Notes: generated by a model from the sequence alone, not told the origin. A stretch of 64,000 nucleotides of DNA from JASLDZ01 sp038226305 (GCA_038226305.1 JBBRQN010000002.1:200124-264123); one strand, 5' to 3'; shown: positions 32,870 through 43,287, counted from the first letter of the stretch. A program made the numbers and translations.

Positions 32870-33805
32870 ATGCCGATCCTCTCCGTCCGACACCTGACCC
32901 GCTACCGCTACCGCAAGCCGGTGGCCTTCGGCGAGCACCGTATGATGCTGCGGCCGCAAGAGAGCGCCGATCAGCGGCTGATCGATTACACCCTCACCGT
33001 TTCGCCCGATCCCGCCTCGCTCGTGTGGTCGACGGACGACTCCGGCAACGCCGTTGCCACCGCGCAGTTCTCGCGCCGCGCCAAGGAGCTGTGCGCCGAG
33101 GCCGTGTTCACGCTGGATCACAATCCCGTCCCCGTGCTGGGCGCGCGAGGCGAGTCGCTTTTGGGGGGCGGCCAGCTGCCCCCAGCCTACGACGCGGCGG
33201 AGCGGCATGAGCTGGCACCGTTCATCCAGGCGCACTACGCCGATCCCGCAGGCGACGTTCACGACTTTGCGCAGGCTTTCGTGGGCGTTCGCGGGCCGAC
33301 GCCGGTGCTGGGCATGCTCGTCCAGATGACCCACGCCATCCGCAGCGACTTCACTTATGGCCGGCGACTATCCGGCGGCCCGCAGACGCCGGAACAGACG
33401 CTGACCCGCAGGGCGGGTGCCTGCCGTGACTATGCGGTGCTGTTCATGGAGGCGGCGCGGTCGCTGGGTCTGGCCGCGCGGTTCGTCTCGGGCTATCTCG
33501 TCAGCGGTCCGGGGCCGCTTGCGGGTCAGGGCGAAAGCAAGGCCGCAGGGGGCCGGGTCGGCGGCGGGCACACCCACGCCTGGGCTCAGGTCTACGTTCC
33601 CGGCGCCGGTTGGGTGGATTTCGATCCCACCAACGGCATCGTTGGCGCGCAGGGCCTGATCCGCGTGGCGACCGTGCGGGAACCCGAAGCGGCCTGCGTG
33701 CTTTCGGGTGACTATGACGGCGATGCGGGCGACTGCCTCGGCATGGATGTGGAGGTGGACGTGATCGAACTTTCCAACGAGGCCACCACCCGCGTCGCGG
33801 CTTAG
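32870..33805 (+). CDS. Transglutaminase-like cysteine protease, N-terminal bacterial type
   Basis: A 311-residue protein with an N-terminal beta domain (SVRHLTRYRYRKPVAFGEHRMMLRPQ) and a transglutaminase core. The catalytic triad is intact: Cys in RAGACRDYAVLF, His in THAWAQVYVP and Asp in VDFDPTNG. Family members are proteases or amidases acting on peptides, often with an unusual peptide-ligase locus that is absent here. ATG 32870 or GTG 32867 starts it. A second member follows 5 bases after its stop, so the two form one operon. Confidence 0.9.
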   Translation: MPILSVRHLTRYRYRKPVAFGEHRMMLRPQESADQRLIDYTLTVSPDPASLVWSTDDSGNAVATAQFSRRAKELCAEAVFTLDHNPVPVLGARGESLLGGGQLPPAYDAAERHELAPFIQAHYADPAGDVHDFAQAFVGVRGPTPVLGMLVQMTHAIRSDFTYGRRLSGGPQTPEQTLTRRAGACRDYAVLFMEAARSLGLAARFVSGYLVSGPGPLAGQGESKAAGGRVGGGHTHAWAQVYVPGAGWVDFDPTNGIVGAQGLIRVATVREPEAACVLSGDYDGDAGDCLGMDVEVDVIELSNEATTRVAA

Positions 33806-33810
33806 CTCAC

Positions 33811-34620
33811 GTGAAGATCCGTACTGGCTTTACGATCGGGTTCGAGACCCGTGCGCCCACTCCCATGATGCTCATGCTGAAGCTGCGGCCCGAGCGGGAG
33901 AAGGACCTTCTGTCACCGCAGACGATCTCCAACGATCGCGGGCTGACCATCGACGATCATGTGGACATCTACGGCAACGTGCGCAGCCGCGTGCTGCTGC
34001 CGACGGGGGTGACCACGATCACCGCCGACTTCATGGTGGAAGACAGCGGCATCTGGGATCCGGCGCTGCCCGACCTGCAGCAGCACCGCGTCGAGGATCT
34101 GCCCAACGAGGTGCTGACCTACCTTCTCGCCAGCCGCTATTGCGAAGTCGACCTTCTGGTTGAGGACGCATGGCGCCTCTTCGGATCGACCCCGGAAGGC
34201 TGGGCGCGGGTTGCCGCCATCGTGAAATACGCCCACGAGCGCATCCGGTTCAGCTACCCTGAGGCCCTGCCGACGCGCACGGCCTTCAGCGCCCATGCCG
34301 AGCGAGTGGGGGTGTGCCGCGACTACGCACACCTCGCCGTAACGCTTTGCCGCTGCATGAACATCCCGGCGCGCTACTGCACGGGATACCTCGGCGACAT
34401 CCGCATCGATCCGATCCCCGGCCCGATGGATTTCTCGGCGTGGTTCGAGGTGTATCTGGGCGGGGCGTGGCGCACCTTCGATGCGCGCCACAACAAGCCC
34501 CGGGTCGGGCGGATCATGCAGGCCTGGGGTCGTGATGCGGCCGACGTGGCCATCTCCACCGCATTCGGCTCGGCCGGGCTGAAGCAGTTCGACGTGGTTG
34601 CGGAAGAGGTTCCGGACTAA
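33811..34620 (+). CDS. Second transglutaminase-like protein, His of triad replaced
   Basis: A 269-residue transglutaminase-like protein. Its Cys (GVCRDYAHLAVTLCR) and Asp (TFDARHNKPRVGR) regions are clear, but where a His usually precedes AWFEVYLGG the sequence is DFSAWFEVY, with Ser. The next conserved block (GRIMQAWGRDAADVAISTAFG) is typical of an alphaproteobacterial subgroup, where Ser may be the norm. Activity is therefore uncertain. The GTG start directly follows the sister gene. It may act as a regulatory or divergent partner of the active paralogue. Confidence 0.85.
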   Translation: MKIRTGFTIGFETRAPTPMMLMLKLRPEREKDLLSPQTISNDRGLTIDDHVDIYGNVRSRVLLPTGVTTITADFMVEDSGIWDPALPDLQQHRVEDLPNEVLTYLLASRYCEVDLLVEDAWRLFGSTPEGWARVAAIVKYAHERIRFSYPEALPTRTAFSAHAERVGVCRDYAHLAVTLCRCMNIPARYCTGYLGDIRIDPIPGPMDFSAWFEVYLGGAWRTFDARHNKPRVGRIMQAWGRDAADVAISTAFGSAGLKQFDVVAEEVPD

Positions 34621-34701
34621 CCGGACTCCAACGTCAGCCCGCGTTGTCGCGAGGGCGGCGCGTCCCCACATATGTGCGGTCCCACAGTCTTCGAGAGCCG
34701 C

Positions 34702-35355
34702 ATGTTCTCCTTCGCCAAGCCCGCCGACCTGCCCACCGCCGACACCGCCCTGAAGGGCCGGCCGGAGGCGATCCCCACCGCCGCGACGCACTATGTGAAC
34801 GGCAAGGCGCTCAAAGGGCCCTACCCGGAAGGGCTGGAGGTGGCCGAGTTCGGCATGGGCTGCTTCTGGGGCGTGGAGCGCATCTTCTGGCAGGTGCCGG
34901 GCGTCTACGTCACGGCGGTCGGCTATTCCGGCGGGATCACCCCCAACGCCACCTACGAAGAAGCCTGCAGCGGCCGCACCGGCCATGCCGAGACCGTGCT
35001 CGTGGTTTTCGATCCCACGGTCGTGACCTACGCCGAACTCCTGAAGACGTTCTGGGAGGGGCATGATCCCACCCAGGGCATGCGCCAGGGCGGCGACCGG
35101 GGCACGCAGTACCGCTCTGCGATCTACACCCATTCCGATGCCCAGCTGCAGGCGGCCAAAACCACGGCGCAGGCCTATGGCGCGGCGCTGAAGGGCAAGG
35201 GCTTCGGGCCGGTGACCACGGAGATCGAGCCTGCCGGCGCGTTCTACTTCGCCGAGGGCTATCACCAGCAGTATCTCGCCAAGAATCCCGGCGGCTATTG
35301 CGGCATCGGCGGCACCGGCGTGGACTGCCCGGCCGGCGTGGGCGTCGACGCCTGA
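34702..35355 (+). CDS. msrA: Peptide-methionine (S)-S-oxide reductase
   Basis: A 217-residue MsrA with the catalytic GCFWG motif (Cys54), the YSGG and TGHAETV motifs and a C-terminal Cys-containing tail ([14 protein letters not shown]) supplying resolving Cys. It repairs methionine-S-sulfoxide in proteins using thioredoxin. ATG 34702 ([11 protein letters not shown]) is preferred to 34672 because it matches the usual N terminus of this longer MsrA type. It is followed 24 bases later by the deaminase gene in the same direction. Confidence 0.95.
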   Translation: MFSFAKPADLPTADTALKGRPEAIPTAATHYVNGKALKGPYPEGLEVAEFGMGCFWGVERIFWQVPGVYVTAVGYSGGITPNATYEEACSGRTGHAETVLVVFDPTVVTYAELLKTFWEGHDPTQGMRQGGDRGTQYRSAIYTHSDAQLQAAKTTAQAYGAALKGKGFGPVTTEIEPAGAFYFAEGYHQQYLAKNPGGYCGIGGTGVDCPAGVGVDA

Positions 35356-35379
35356 CACCCGGCTGGGGTAGCGTGCTCC

Positions 35380-36399
35380 ATGACCCCCGCTTCCGTTTCA
35401 GACGCCTTCCTGCGTGCCCTCCCCAAGGCTGAGCTGCACCTGCACATCGAGGGCTCGCTGGAGCCCGAGCTGATGTTCGCGCTGGCGAAGCGCAACGGCA
35501 TCGCCCTGCCGTTCGAGAGCGTCGAGGACGTGCGGGAAGCCTATCGTTTCAACCGGTTGCAGGACTTTCTGGACATCTACTACCAAGGCGCGCGGGTGCT
35601 GATCCAGGCGCGAGACTTCCACGATCTGGGCATGGCCTATTTCGAGCGGCTGCACGAAGACGGGGGCACCCACGCCGAACTGTTCTTCGACCCGCAGACC
35701 CACACTGAGCGCGGCGTCGCCTTCGCCACCGTGGCCGAGGGCCTGCTGAGCGCCTGCGCGGAGGCCGAGGCGCGGTTCGCGATCACCTCGAAGCTGATCA
35801 TCTGCTTCCTGCGCCACCTGCCGGAAGACTCCGCCTTCCAGACGCTGACCGAGGCCGAGCCTTATCTGGATCGCATCGCCGCCGTGGGGCTCGACTCCTC
35901 CGAGCTGGGCCATCCGCCATCCAAGTTCGAGCGCGTGTTTGCCCGCGCCCGCGAGCTCGGCCTCCTGACCGTGGCGCATGCGGGGGAGGAGGGGCCGCCC
36001 GCCTATGTGTGGGAGGCGCTGGATGCCCTGCAGGTGTCGCGCATCGACCACGGCAACCGCGCGCTGGAGGACGATGCCCTGGTGGCGCGCCTGGTCGCCG
36101 AGCGCATGACGCTGACGGTCTGCCCGCTCTCCAACCTTAAGCTCTGCGTGGTCGATGACCTGCAGCGGCACCCCTTGAAGCGCATGCTCGACCGTGGCCT
36201 GCAGGCCACGGTGAACTCCGACGATCCGGCCTATTTTGGCGGCTACCTTCTGGCGAACTACCGCGAGACCGCCGATGCCCTGGGCCTCACCCGGGAAGAG
36301 GTGGCCGAACTGGCCCGCAACAGCTTCCGCGGGGCGTTCATCGGCGAGGCGGCGAAGGCGGCTGCCATCGCGGAGATCGCCCGGGTGTTGGCCAGCTGA
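35380..36399 (+). CDS. Adenosine/adenine deaminase (metal-dependent amidohydrolase)
   Basis: A 339-residue TIM-barrel deaminase with the N-terminal metal-binding HLHIEGS, then [17 protein letters not shown] and the catalytic SDDPAYFGG. The [11 protein letters not shown] stretch and the [15 protein letters not shown] form resemble the adenine deaminase subgroup rather than adenosine deaminase, so adenine to hypoxanthine is the more likely reaction. It releases ammonia in purine salvage. It may share a transcript with msrA. A strong hairpin follows the stop immediately. Confidence 0.9.
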   Translation: MTPASVSDAFLRALPKAELHLHIEGSLEPELMFALAKRNGIALPFESVEDVREAYRFNRLQDFLDIYYQGARVLIQARDFHDLGMAYFERLHEDGGTHAELFFDPQTHTERGVAFATVAEGLLSACAEAEARFAITSKLIICFLRHLPEDSAFQTLTEAEPYLDRIAAVGLDSSELGHPPSKFERVFARARELGLLTVAHAGEEGPPAYVWEALDALQVSRIDHGNRALEDDALVARLVAERMTLTVCPLSNLKLCVVDDLQRHPLKRMLDRGLQATVNSDDPAYFGGYLLANYRETADALGLTREEVAELARNSFRGAFIGEAAKAAAIAEIARVLAS

Positions 36400-36400
36400 C

Positions 36401-36425
36401 GGCCTCCCCCGTCCTGGGGGAGGCC
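36401..36425. terminator. Bidirectional terminator hairpin between the deaminase and tricorn-like genes
   Basis: A 10-base perfect stem (GGCCTCCCCC and its complement) with a 5-base loop lies one base beyond the deaminase stop and 13 bases beyond the stop of the convergent protease gene. It could serve both directions. Confidence 0.75.
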
Positions 36426-36437
36426 TGGAAACACGCG

Positions 36438-39400
36438 TCAGCCGCCGAGCAGCACCTTCACCGCGGCTTCCAGCTGAGCGTCCTTGCCCGTGGCGGTTTC
36501 GCCAAGGGGGCGGTCGACCGTCACGTCCACGGGCCGGGGGTGGCCTTCCATGTCCTGGCCGCGACCGTCCTGGATTCGGGTGCCGGGCACGCGCACGGCC
36601 GATCCGTCGATCAGGGTCTGCGAGCCCGTGAAGATGATCCACCCCGCCGTCGGCTGGCCAACCACCTTGCCGAGGCCCAGCGAGCGATAGCCCTCGGTGA
36701 AGTCCTCCGCATCGGAGAGCGAAGATTCGTTGGTGACGAGCACCGTCGGCAGCCCCAGCGCCCGCTGGCCCAGCGCCGCCCGGCTGGGCACGGGGAACAG
36801 GTCGCGCGTCGTCATGGTGAGGTAGTTGCGGCGGGTGAACACGTCGAGCGCGTAGCCGTTCACATAGCCGCCGTTGTTGTTGCGCACGTCGATCACCACT
36901 CCCTGGCGGTTCTGGTTCTGGGCGTCGAGATCCACGTAGAGTTGCGCCAGAGACTGGTCGCTCATGTCGGCGATGTGCACGTAGCCGAGCTTGCCGCCGG
37001 AGATCTTCTCCACATAGGCGCGCCGGTCGTTGACCCACTGGCGATAGATCAGGCCTGAGGCCACCTGGGCGGTCACCGGTCGCACCGCCACGTCGCGCGC
37101 GTGGCCGCCGGCGTCGGCGATCGACAGCACCGTGCGGCGCCCCACCTGGCCCATGAGCAGCCGGTCGAGATTGGTGTCGGGGCCGATCGGCTGGCCATCG
37201 ACCGCGGTGAGGCGATCGCCCACCTTCACTCCGCCCGCCGTGTCCACCGGCCCCAGCGTCACGATCTCGCGGATCACCAAGCCCCGGCCCGCCTCGAAGG
37301 CGGTGCGGGCGAAACGCAGGCCGAGATCGCCGATGCGAGCCACGGTCGCGGCCACCGCCGGGTCGGTGGGCTTGCTTATGCCGGAGTGCGAGGCGTCGAG
37401 CTCGCCGATCATCAGGTTGATCAGCCGGCGCTCCTCGTCGCCCGTGCGGGCGCCTTCGATCTGCGGCGCGAAGCGGGCGCGGATGGCCGCCCAGTCCTTG
37501 CCGTGGAATTTCGGGTCGAAGAAGCGGCGGTTGAGCGTGTTCCATGCCTCGTCGAACACGATGCCCTTCTCCACCGCGAAATCCACGTCCATCTCGGCGG
37601 AGATCGCGATCGGCTTCGGCTTTGGCGTGTCTAGCGGCGAAGACACCACCTTGCCGCCCTCGCGATAGAACAGGGTCTTGGAGTCGGGCGAGAAGGCGTA
37701 GTCGCCCTTGGGCCGGTCAGTGGCGGTGATCTGCACCGGTGAGGCCGGTTCGCGCGACAGCTCGTCCAGGCTGTAGCTGAAGAGGTTGGCGCGTTCGCCT
37801 TGGCGGGCCGAGAACACCAGCGTCTTGCCATCTGGGCTGATCACCGGGCCGTCGGCGCCCATGCCGAGCGGCAGGATCGTGGCCCGCTCGCGGATGCCGT
37901 CGAACACGATGCGCACGGCCTTGCCGGAGGGTTTCGAAGCCCGGGCCGCGTCGACATCCTCGCCGTCCTTCGGCTTGGCATCGGCATCGGCGGTCCGCTG
38001 CGGCTTGGCGGCGGGCACCTCCGGGGTGCGGGCGGGCGGGGTCGGGGAGCCCGGGCGGCTGGAAGGCTTGTCCGGCTGATCGGGGGCCTTGAACAGATCC
38101 TGGAAGGCGTCTTCCCGATACTTGGGCACGTGCGGCAGAAGGTCGATGCGGATCAGCTTGCCCTCTTCCGAGCGCTGGGCGGTATCGGCGACGATGAAGG
38201 TGCCGTCGGGCGACCAGGCGATGGACCCGCCCGTGAAGCCGTTGGCCAGGAATGTGATCGGCCGGGCCTCTCCGCCCGAGGCCTCCACCACATAGAGGTT
38301 GCGGAACGACTTGGGCCCGGTGACGCCAAAGGCGATCCACTTGCCATCCGGCGACCAGGTGGGGCTGGCGTTGCGCCCGCCGAGCGCCCCTTTGTAGACG
38401 ACCCGCTCCGACGCCACTCCGCCCGAGGGGGTCAGCGTCGCCACCCGCAGCTCCCGCTCGCCGCTGGCATAGGCGAGGAGCTTGCCGTCGGGGGAGAAGG
38501 CGGCCGACTGGGCGTGGCCCGCGCCGCTCGTCAGCGGAGTGAGCTTCGCGGTGGCGAAGTCGTAGCTCACGAGGTGGGTGTCCAGCCCGTCCTCCGACAC
38601 GAAGACGAGGCGGCGGGAGTCGGGCGCCCACGCGAGGTCGCTCTCGTTGCCGGGGGTGCGGCTGATACGCTGAGCGGGGCCGCCATCCTTGGAGGGGGCG
38701 GCGAACACCTCGCCGTGGGCGATCACCGCTACCTTCTTGCCGTCGGGCGAGAGAGCGATCTCGCGGAAGCTGGTCTCCGTTAGGTGCCGCTCGCCTTCCG
38801 AGGCGGGGGCGCCGCGCAGGGTGATCGGCACGGGCATCGCCTTGCCCGTGGCGGCATCCCAGCGCCACACGCCAAAGCCCCGCTCGAACACGATAGACTT
38901 GCCGTCATAGGCGATGCTCGGCCACAGCACGCGCCCGTCGGTAAACTTGGTGAGCTGCGTCGGGGCCCCGCCCGCAACCGGGGTGCGCCACAGGTTCTCC
39001 GCCCCCGTCTGGTCGCTCATGTAGGCGATGGAGGCCCCGTCGGGGCTCCACATGGGGAAGGCATGCTTGGCCCCGCCGGCGAGGAGCTTGCGATAGCCCG
39101 TTCCGGGCTGCGCGATGGGTTTCAGCCACAGCTCGGTCTCGTCGATGTGGCTGTGGCCGTTCCTCCACCACTGACCGTTCGACAGGCCCCGCGCCATCAT
39201 CGCGAGGGTGCTGCCATCGGGGGACGGGGCGCTCTGGAACTCGGCCAGATAGCGCTCGGCGCTGACCTCCAGGGGCGTGCCCCCGCTGGCCGCGACCCGG
39301 AATACGTCCGACTGGCGGCCCACGTCGTTCACGCCGGAGGAGAAGTAGATCCACTTTCCGTCGCGGCTCCACCCGTCCAGCTGTTCGGCCGTGTCGGCGT

Positions 39401-39731
39401 AGGTCAGCCGCTTCACGGCCCCCGTGGCGAGGGTCAGGAGGTAGACGTTGGTCGAGCCGGCGCGGTTCGACAGGAAGGCCAGCGTCGCCCCGTCAGGCGA
39501 GTAGATCGGCCGCGAGTCGTTGGCGGGGTCGGTTATCAGGAGGCGCGCCACGCCCCCCTGCGCCGGCACCGTCCAGATGTCGCCACCCGAGGCGAAGGCG
39601 ATCTCCGCACCGTCAGGCGAGAGCGCAGGCTCGGCGAAGGAGGGGGCGGAGGGGGCCGCGGCCTCGACCGCACCGGCCAGCCCCAGCGCCGCCACCAGCA
39701 CCGAAACCGAGGCCCAGGCCTTCAGCCTCAT
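36438..39731 (-). CDS. Secreted tricorn-like S41 protease
   Basis: About 1,097 residues with a Sec signal peptide (SVLVAALGLAGAVEAAA). N-terminal beta-propellers follow, built of WD40/PD40 repeats (SPDGxxxAFxS, SPDGKWIAFG and similar), then a Pro/Lys-rich linker. The C-terminal part has a core with DASHSGIS, a PDZ domain (LGPVDTAGGVKVGDRLTAVDG) and the serine-peptidase S41 region (RQGVVIDVRNNNGGYVNG; NESSLSDAEDF with the nucleophilic Ser). Tricorn-type enzymes trim peptides downstream of large proteases. This one acts in the periplasm or outside the cell. ATG 39731 was chosen for the tight signal peptide. Confidence 0.9.
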   Translation of the reverse strand: MRLKAWASVSVLVAALGLAGAVEAAAPSAPSFAEPALSPDGAEIAFASGGDIWTVPAQGGVARLLITDPANDSRPIYSPDGATLAFLSNRAGSTNVYLLTLATGAVKRLTYADTAEQLDGWSRDGKWIYFSSGVNDVGRQSDVFRVAASGGTPLEVSAERYLAEFQSAPSPDGSTLAMMARGLSNGQWWRNGHSHIDETELWLKPIAQPGTGYRKLLAGGAKHAFPMWSPDGASIAYMSDQTGAENLWRTPVAGGAPTQLTKFTDGRVLWPSIAYDGKSIVFERGFGVWRWDAATGKAMPVPITLRGAPASEGERHLTETSFREIALSPDGKKVAVIAHGEVFAAPSKDGGPAQRISRTPGNESDLAWAPDSRRLVFVSEDGLDTHLVSYDFATAKLTPLTSGAGHAQSAAFSPDGKLLAYASGERELRVATLTPSGGVASERVVYKGALGGRNASPTWSPDGKWIAFGVTGPKSFRNLYVVEASGGEARPITFLANGFTGGSIAWSPDGTFIVADTAQRSEEGKLIRIDLLPHVPKYREDAFQDLFKAPDQPDKPSSRPGSPTPPARTPEVPAAKPQRTADADAKPKDGEDVDAARASKPSGKAVRIVFDGIRERATILPLGMGADGPVISPDGKTLVFSARQGERANLFSYSLDELSREPASPVQITATDRPKGDYAFSPDSKTLFYREGGKVVSSPLDTPKPKPIAISAEMDVDFAVEKGIVFDEAWNTLNRRFFDPKFHGKDWAAIRARFAPQIEGARTGDEERRLINLMIGELDASHSGISKPTDPAVAATVARIGDLGLRFARTAFEAGRGLVIREIVTLGPVDTAGGVKVGDRLTAVDGQPIGPDTNLDRLLMGQVGRRTVLSIADAGGHARDVAVRPVTAQVASGLIYRQWVNDRRAYVEKISGGKLGYVHIADMSDQSLAQLYVDLDAQNQNRQGVVIDVRNNNGGYVNGYALDVFTRRNYLTMTTRDLFPVPSRAALGQRALGLPTVLVTNESSLSDAEDFTEGYRSLGLGKVVGQPTAGWIIFTGSQTLIDGSAVRVPGTRIQDGRGQDMEGHPRPVDVTVDRPLGETATGKDAQLEAAVKVLLGG

Positions 39732-39928
39732 CCGCCCACCACCCAGCGCCATGTCACGTTCCCCACGCTTCGTCCGATGCAGGACGATAGCTTCGTGGGC
39801 GCGCCGCCCTGTGTCGAGGCTGACGCATCGAGGTTACCGCGAATTATGTTGGCCGTGGTCGCGCCCGCGCCCAGAAGGCCGTCTAATTTCCGTCCGTCGT
39901 CTCCCTTGAGAGCCCGTCAGGCCGCCCC

Positions 39929-41770
39929 GTGTTCACAGCCCTCGCCGCCACCTCCCTGATCGCCCTGCAAGGGTTCTCGGGCCTGCCTGAGATCAGGCAC
40001 GTGCCGACGCTGACCTACCTTGACCGGTCGGGGGTGGTGATCGGGGTGCGGGGCGGGCGCGATGGGCCGGTGGTCGATATCGCCAGGCTCCCCGCCTACG
40101 TGCCCGCCGCCTTCGTCTCGGTGGAGGACAGGCGGTTCTTCGAACACTCGGGCTTCGACCCCATGGGCATGGCGCGCGCCGTGGTGACCGACCTCGCCCG
40201 GGGGCGCACCGCCCAGGGCGCGAGCACGATCACTCAGCAGCTGGCCCGCAACCTCTACCTCTCCAACGACCAGACGCTGGAGCGCAAGGCGCAGGAGCTG
40301 ATCTACGCCGTGCAGCTGGAGCAGAAATACTCCAAGCCGCAGATCCTCGCCCTCTACATGAGCCGGGTCTACTTCGGCTCCGGCGCCTACGGCATCGAGG
40401 CGGCCTCCCGCCGGTTCTTCGCCAAGCCCGCTTCGAAGCTGACCCTGCGCGAGGCGGCGACCCTGGCGGGCATCCTCAAGAACCCGGCAGGCTACAGCCC
40501 GGTCAACGAGCCCGAACGCTCCGCCGAGCGCACCGCCATCGTCTTGCAGACGATGGTGGAGACCGGCGCGATCACGCCTGCCCAGAAGGCCCGGGCGCTG
40601 GCCACCCATCCCAAGGTGCAGAAGGTCGATCCGGCCAGCCCCTCGCAGTACTTCGTGGACTGGACCGACGGTCAGGTCCGCAAGCTCCTCGGCGGGCAGG
40701 TGACCAGCGACGTGGTGGTGGAAACGACTCTCGACGCCGGCCTTGAAGCTGACGCCCAGGCGGCGACGCAGGGCATGATGCTGAAGGCTGCGAAGCAGGG
40801 TGTGCAGCAGGCCGCCATGGTCGCGATGGATGCGCAGGGGAGGGTGCGCGCCCTCATCGGCGGGGTCGACTACCAGGCCTCCAGCTACAACCGCGTGACG
40901 CAGGCGCGGCGGCAGGCGGGTTCCTCGTGGAAGCCCTTCGTCTACCTCACCGCGCTGGAAGCCGGGCGCACGCCTGACACCGTAGTGGTGGACGAGCCGA
41001 TCACCATCGACGGCTGGTCGCCCCGCAACCACACTCCGGGCTTCGCCGGCCCGATGACGCTGGAGACGGCGCTCGCCCAATCTGTGAACACCGTGGCCGC
41101 CCGTCTTGCCGACGAGGTGGGGCGCCCCAACGTGGCGCGCACCGCCCAACGGCTGGGGATCGCCAGCGCCATCAATACCGACCCGGCCATGGCGCTGGGC
41201 ACGAGTGCGGTGTCTCCCCTGGAGATGGCGGGGGCCTACACCGCCTTTGCCAACGGCGGGCGTCGGGCGTCGCCCTACGGGATCGAGCGCATCCGGGTGA
41301 ATGGGCGCATCGTCTACCAGCGGCGCGACGAGGGGCAGGCGCAGGTGATCGCCAATCCGCCGCTGAGCCAGCTCGACCGCATGCTGCGCACGGTGATCGC
41401 TTCGGGCACCGCCACCCGCGCGGCGATCCCCGGCTACGACCTCGCGGGCAAGACCGGCACGACGACCGACAACCGCGACGCCTGGTTCGCAGGCTTCACG
41501 GGCGGGCTGACCGCGGTGGCGTGGGTCGGCCGCGACGACAACAGCCCCATGGGCGCAGGAGCGGCGGGCGGCGGGCCGCCGGCCGATCTGTGGCGTCGCT
41601 TCATGGTGGCGGCCCTGCCCAAGGTGGGTGTCCGGCCGATCCCGTCAGGCCCGGCCGCCGCCGTGAGCGCAGACCCCGCGCCGCTTCCTGCCAGCCCTGC
41701 GGCGGACGATCCGGTCAGCGGCCTCCTGCGGCCGACCGAACCCACCCCGTCTGAGCGCCCGCAGCCCTGA
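39929..41770 (+). CDS. Bifunctional penicillin-binding protein 1 (transglycosylase/transpeptidase)
   Basis: A 613-residue class A PBP. The glycosyltransferase domain shows EDRRFFEHSGFDP, GASTITQQLARNLYLS and RKAQELIYAVQLEQKYSK. The transpeptidase domain has SSWK (nucleophile about residue 331), SVN and KTGTT. It polymerises and cross-links peptidoglycan. The only available start, GTG 39929, gives a very short hydrophobic N terminus (VFTALAATSLIAL) with no cytoplasmic Lys/Arg, unusual for a PBP; the frame is closed by a stop at 39884. The C-terminal Pro-rich tail is non-catalytic. Confidence 0.92.
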   Translation: MFTALAATSLIALQGFSGLPEIRHVPTLTYLDRSGVVIGVRGGRDGPVVDIARLPAYVPAAFVSVEDRRFFEHSGFDPMGMARAVVTDLARGRTAQGASTITQQLARNLYLSNDQTLERKAQELIYAVQLEQKYSKPQILALYMSRVYFGSGAYGIEAASRRFFAKPASKLTLREAATLAGILKNPAGYSPVNEPERSAERTAIVLQTMVETGAITPAQKARALATHPKVQKVDPASPSQYFVDWTDGQVRKLLGGQVTSDVVVETTLDAGLEADAQAATQGMMLKAAKQGVQQAAMVAMDAQGRVRALIGGVDYQASSYNRVTQARRQAGSSWKPFVYLTALEAGRTPDTVVVDEPITIDGWSPRNHTPGFAGPMTLETALAQSVNTVAARLADEVGRPNVARTAQRLGIASAINTDPAMALGTSAVSPLEMAGAYTAFANGGRRASPYGIERIRVNGRIVYQRRDEGQAQVIANPPLSQLDRMLRTVIASGTATRAAIPGYDLAGKTGTTTDNRDAWFAGFTGGLTAVAWVGRDDNSPMGAGAAGGGPPADLWRRFMVAALPKVGVRPIPSGPAAAVSADPAPLPASPAADDPVSGLLRPTEPTPSERPQP

Positions 41771-41783
41771 TCGCGGATCAGGG
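41765..41783. terminator. Short hairpin between convergent PBP and glpK genes
   Basis: CCCTGATC and GATCAGGG flank a 3-base loop and overlap both stop codons. An 8-base stem this close to both ends could act as a weak bidirectional terminator. Confidence 0.4.
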
Positions 41784-43280
41784 CCGCCGGGTCAGGGTGC
41801 GGCTCACCGCGTCGCGCCAGCCGGCGATGAGGGGCTCGCGCACCTTGGCCTTCATCGAGGGTTCGAAGCGGCGGTCCAGGCTCCAGATGCGCTGGAAATC
41901 CTTGAACCCGCCGTAGACGCCCGCCTGTCGCCCGGCGAGGTAGGCGGCGCCCAAGGCCGTGGTCTCCAGCACCCTGGGCCGCTCCACCGGCAGACCGACG
42001 ATGTCGCACAGGGCCTGGCAGAGCCAGTCGTTGGCTACCATGCCCCCGTCCACCTTCAGCGAGGCCGGCTTCACGCCGTCCTGAGCGACGGCCTCGACCA
42101 GATCGAGGGTCTGCAGGCCGACCGACTCCAGGGCCGCCCGCGCCAGTTCGGCGGGGCCGGTGGCGCGGGTCAGGCCGAAGATCGCGCCCCTTGCGTCGGG
42201 GTCCCAGTGCGGCGCGCCGAGCCCGGTGAAGGCCGGCACCATGTAGACGCCGCCGGAGGAGTGGATGCTTCTCGCCAGCGCCTCGGTCTGCGCCGCCGAC
42301 TTGATGAGCCCCAGCCCGTCGCGAAGCCACTGCACCGCGGCCCCGGCCACGAAGATCGAGCCCTCAAGCGCATAGGTGGTCTCACCATCCAGCCGGTAGG
42401 CGAGGGTGGAGAGCAGGCGGTGCCGTGAGGGCGTGGGCTTGGGCCCGGAGTTCACCAGCATGAAGGCGCCCGTGCCGAAGGTGGCCTTCACGTCGCCCTT
42501 CCTGAACCCGCACTGGCCGATGGCCGCCGCGTGCTGATCGCCCGCGACGCCCAGGATTGGGATCGACCGGCCGAACAGCTTCTTGACGGTCACGCCGTAG
42601 TCGGCGGCGCAGTCGCGCACCTCGGGCAGCATCTGCATCGGCACGTCGAACAGGTGGCAGAGCTCCTCGTCCCAGGCCTGCGTGTTGATGTCGAAGAGGC
42701 TGGTGCGGCTGGCGTTGGTGGCGTCGGTCGCATGGATTTGGCCGCCGGTGAGCCGCCAGATCAGGAAGCTGTCGACGGTGCCGAAGGCGAGCTCGCCCTT
42801 TCGGGCCCGGGCGCGCGAGCCTTTCACATGGTCGAGGATCCAGGCGATCTTCGAGGCGGAGAAATAGGGATCCAGCCGCAGGCCGGTGCGCTCGCACACC
42901 ATCTCCTCCGCGCCGCCGTCCGCGAGCTTGCGGGTGAGGGCGGCGGTACGGCGGTCCTGCCAGACGATGGCGTTGTGGATCGGCTCTCCCGTGGTGCGGT
43001 CCCACACCACTGTGGTCTCACGCTGGTTGGTGACGCCGATGGCGACTACCTTTCCGCCCTTGGCCTCGGCGATGCGCATCGCCTTGCGGGCGGTGGCGAG
43101 CTGGGTCTTCCAGATCGCCTCCGGGTCGTGCTCGACCCAGCCCTCGTGGGGATAGATCTGGGGAAACTCCGCCTGGGCGGTGGCGACGATGGCCGCATCC
43201 TTGTCGAACACGATGGCGCGGCTGGAGGTGGTGCCCTGGTCGAGGGCCAAGATCAGGGGGTGGATCAGGGGGCGGTCCAT
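41778..43280 (-). CDS. glpK: Glycerol kinase
   Basis: A 500-residue FGGY-family kinase with [16 protein letters not shown] at the phosphate-binding N terminus, WQDRRT and the C-terminal FGGY signature region ([26 protein letters not shown]). It phosphorylates glycerol to glycerol 3-phosphate. It is the last gene of a minus-strand series of five genes (GH130, GH13, GT4, Nramp, glpK), 7 bases after Nramp. glpD starts on the opposite strand at the head of this block, so glycerol use is split around a sugar cluster. Confidence 0.96.
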   Translation of the reverse strand: MDRPLIHPLILALDQGTTSSRAIVFDKDAAIVATAQAEFPQIYPHEGWVEHDPEAIWKTQLATARKAMRIAEAKGGKVVAIGVTNQRETTVVWDRTTGEPIHNAIVWQDRRTAALTRKLADGGAEEMVCERTGLRLDPYFSASKIAWILDHVKGSRARARKGELAFGTVDSFLIWRLTGGQIHATDATNASRTSLFDINTQAWDEELCHLFDVPMQMLPEVRDCAADYGVTVKKLFGRSIPILGVAGDQHAAAIGQCGFRKGDVKATFGTGAFMLVNSGPKPTPSRHRLLSTLAYRLDGETTYALEGSIFVAGAAVQWLRDGLGLIKSAAQTEALARSIHSSGGVYMVPAFTGLGAPHWDPDARGAIFGLTRATGPAELARAALESVGLQTLDLVEAVAQDGVKPASLKVDGGMVANDWLCQALCDIVGLPVERPRVLETTALGAAYLAGRQAGVYGGFKDFQRIWSLDRRFEPSMKAKVREPLIAGWRDAVSRTLTRRP

Positions 43281-43287
43281 TCGGATC

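Noticed and set aside
35398..37545. A 715-codon minus-strand frame spanning the deaminase gene and the tricorn-like gene C terminus
   Set aside because: It crosses two well-supported genes in another frame and shows only Arg/Gly/Pro-rich composition.
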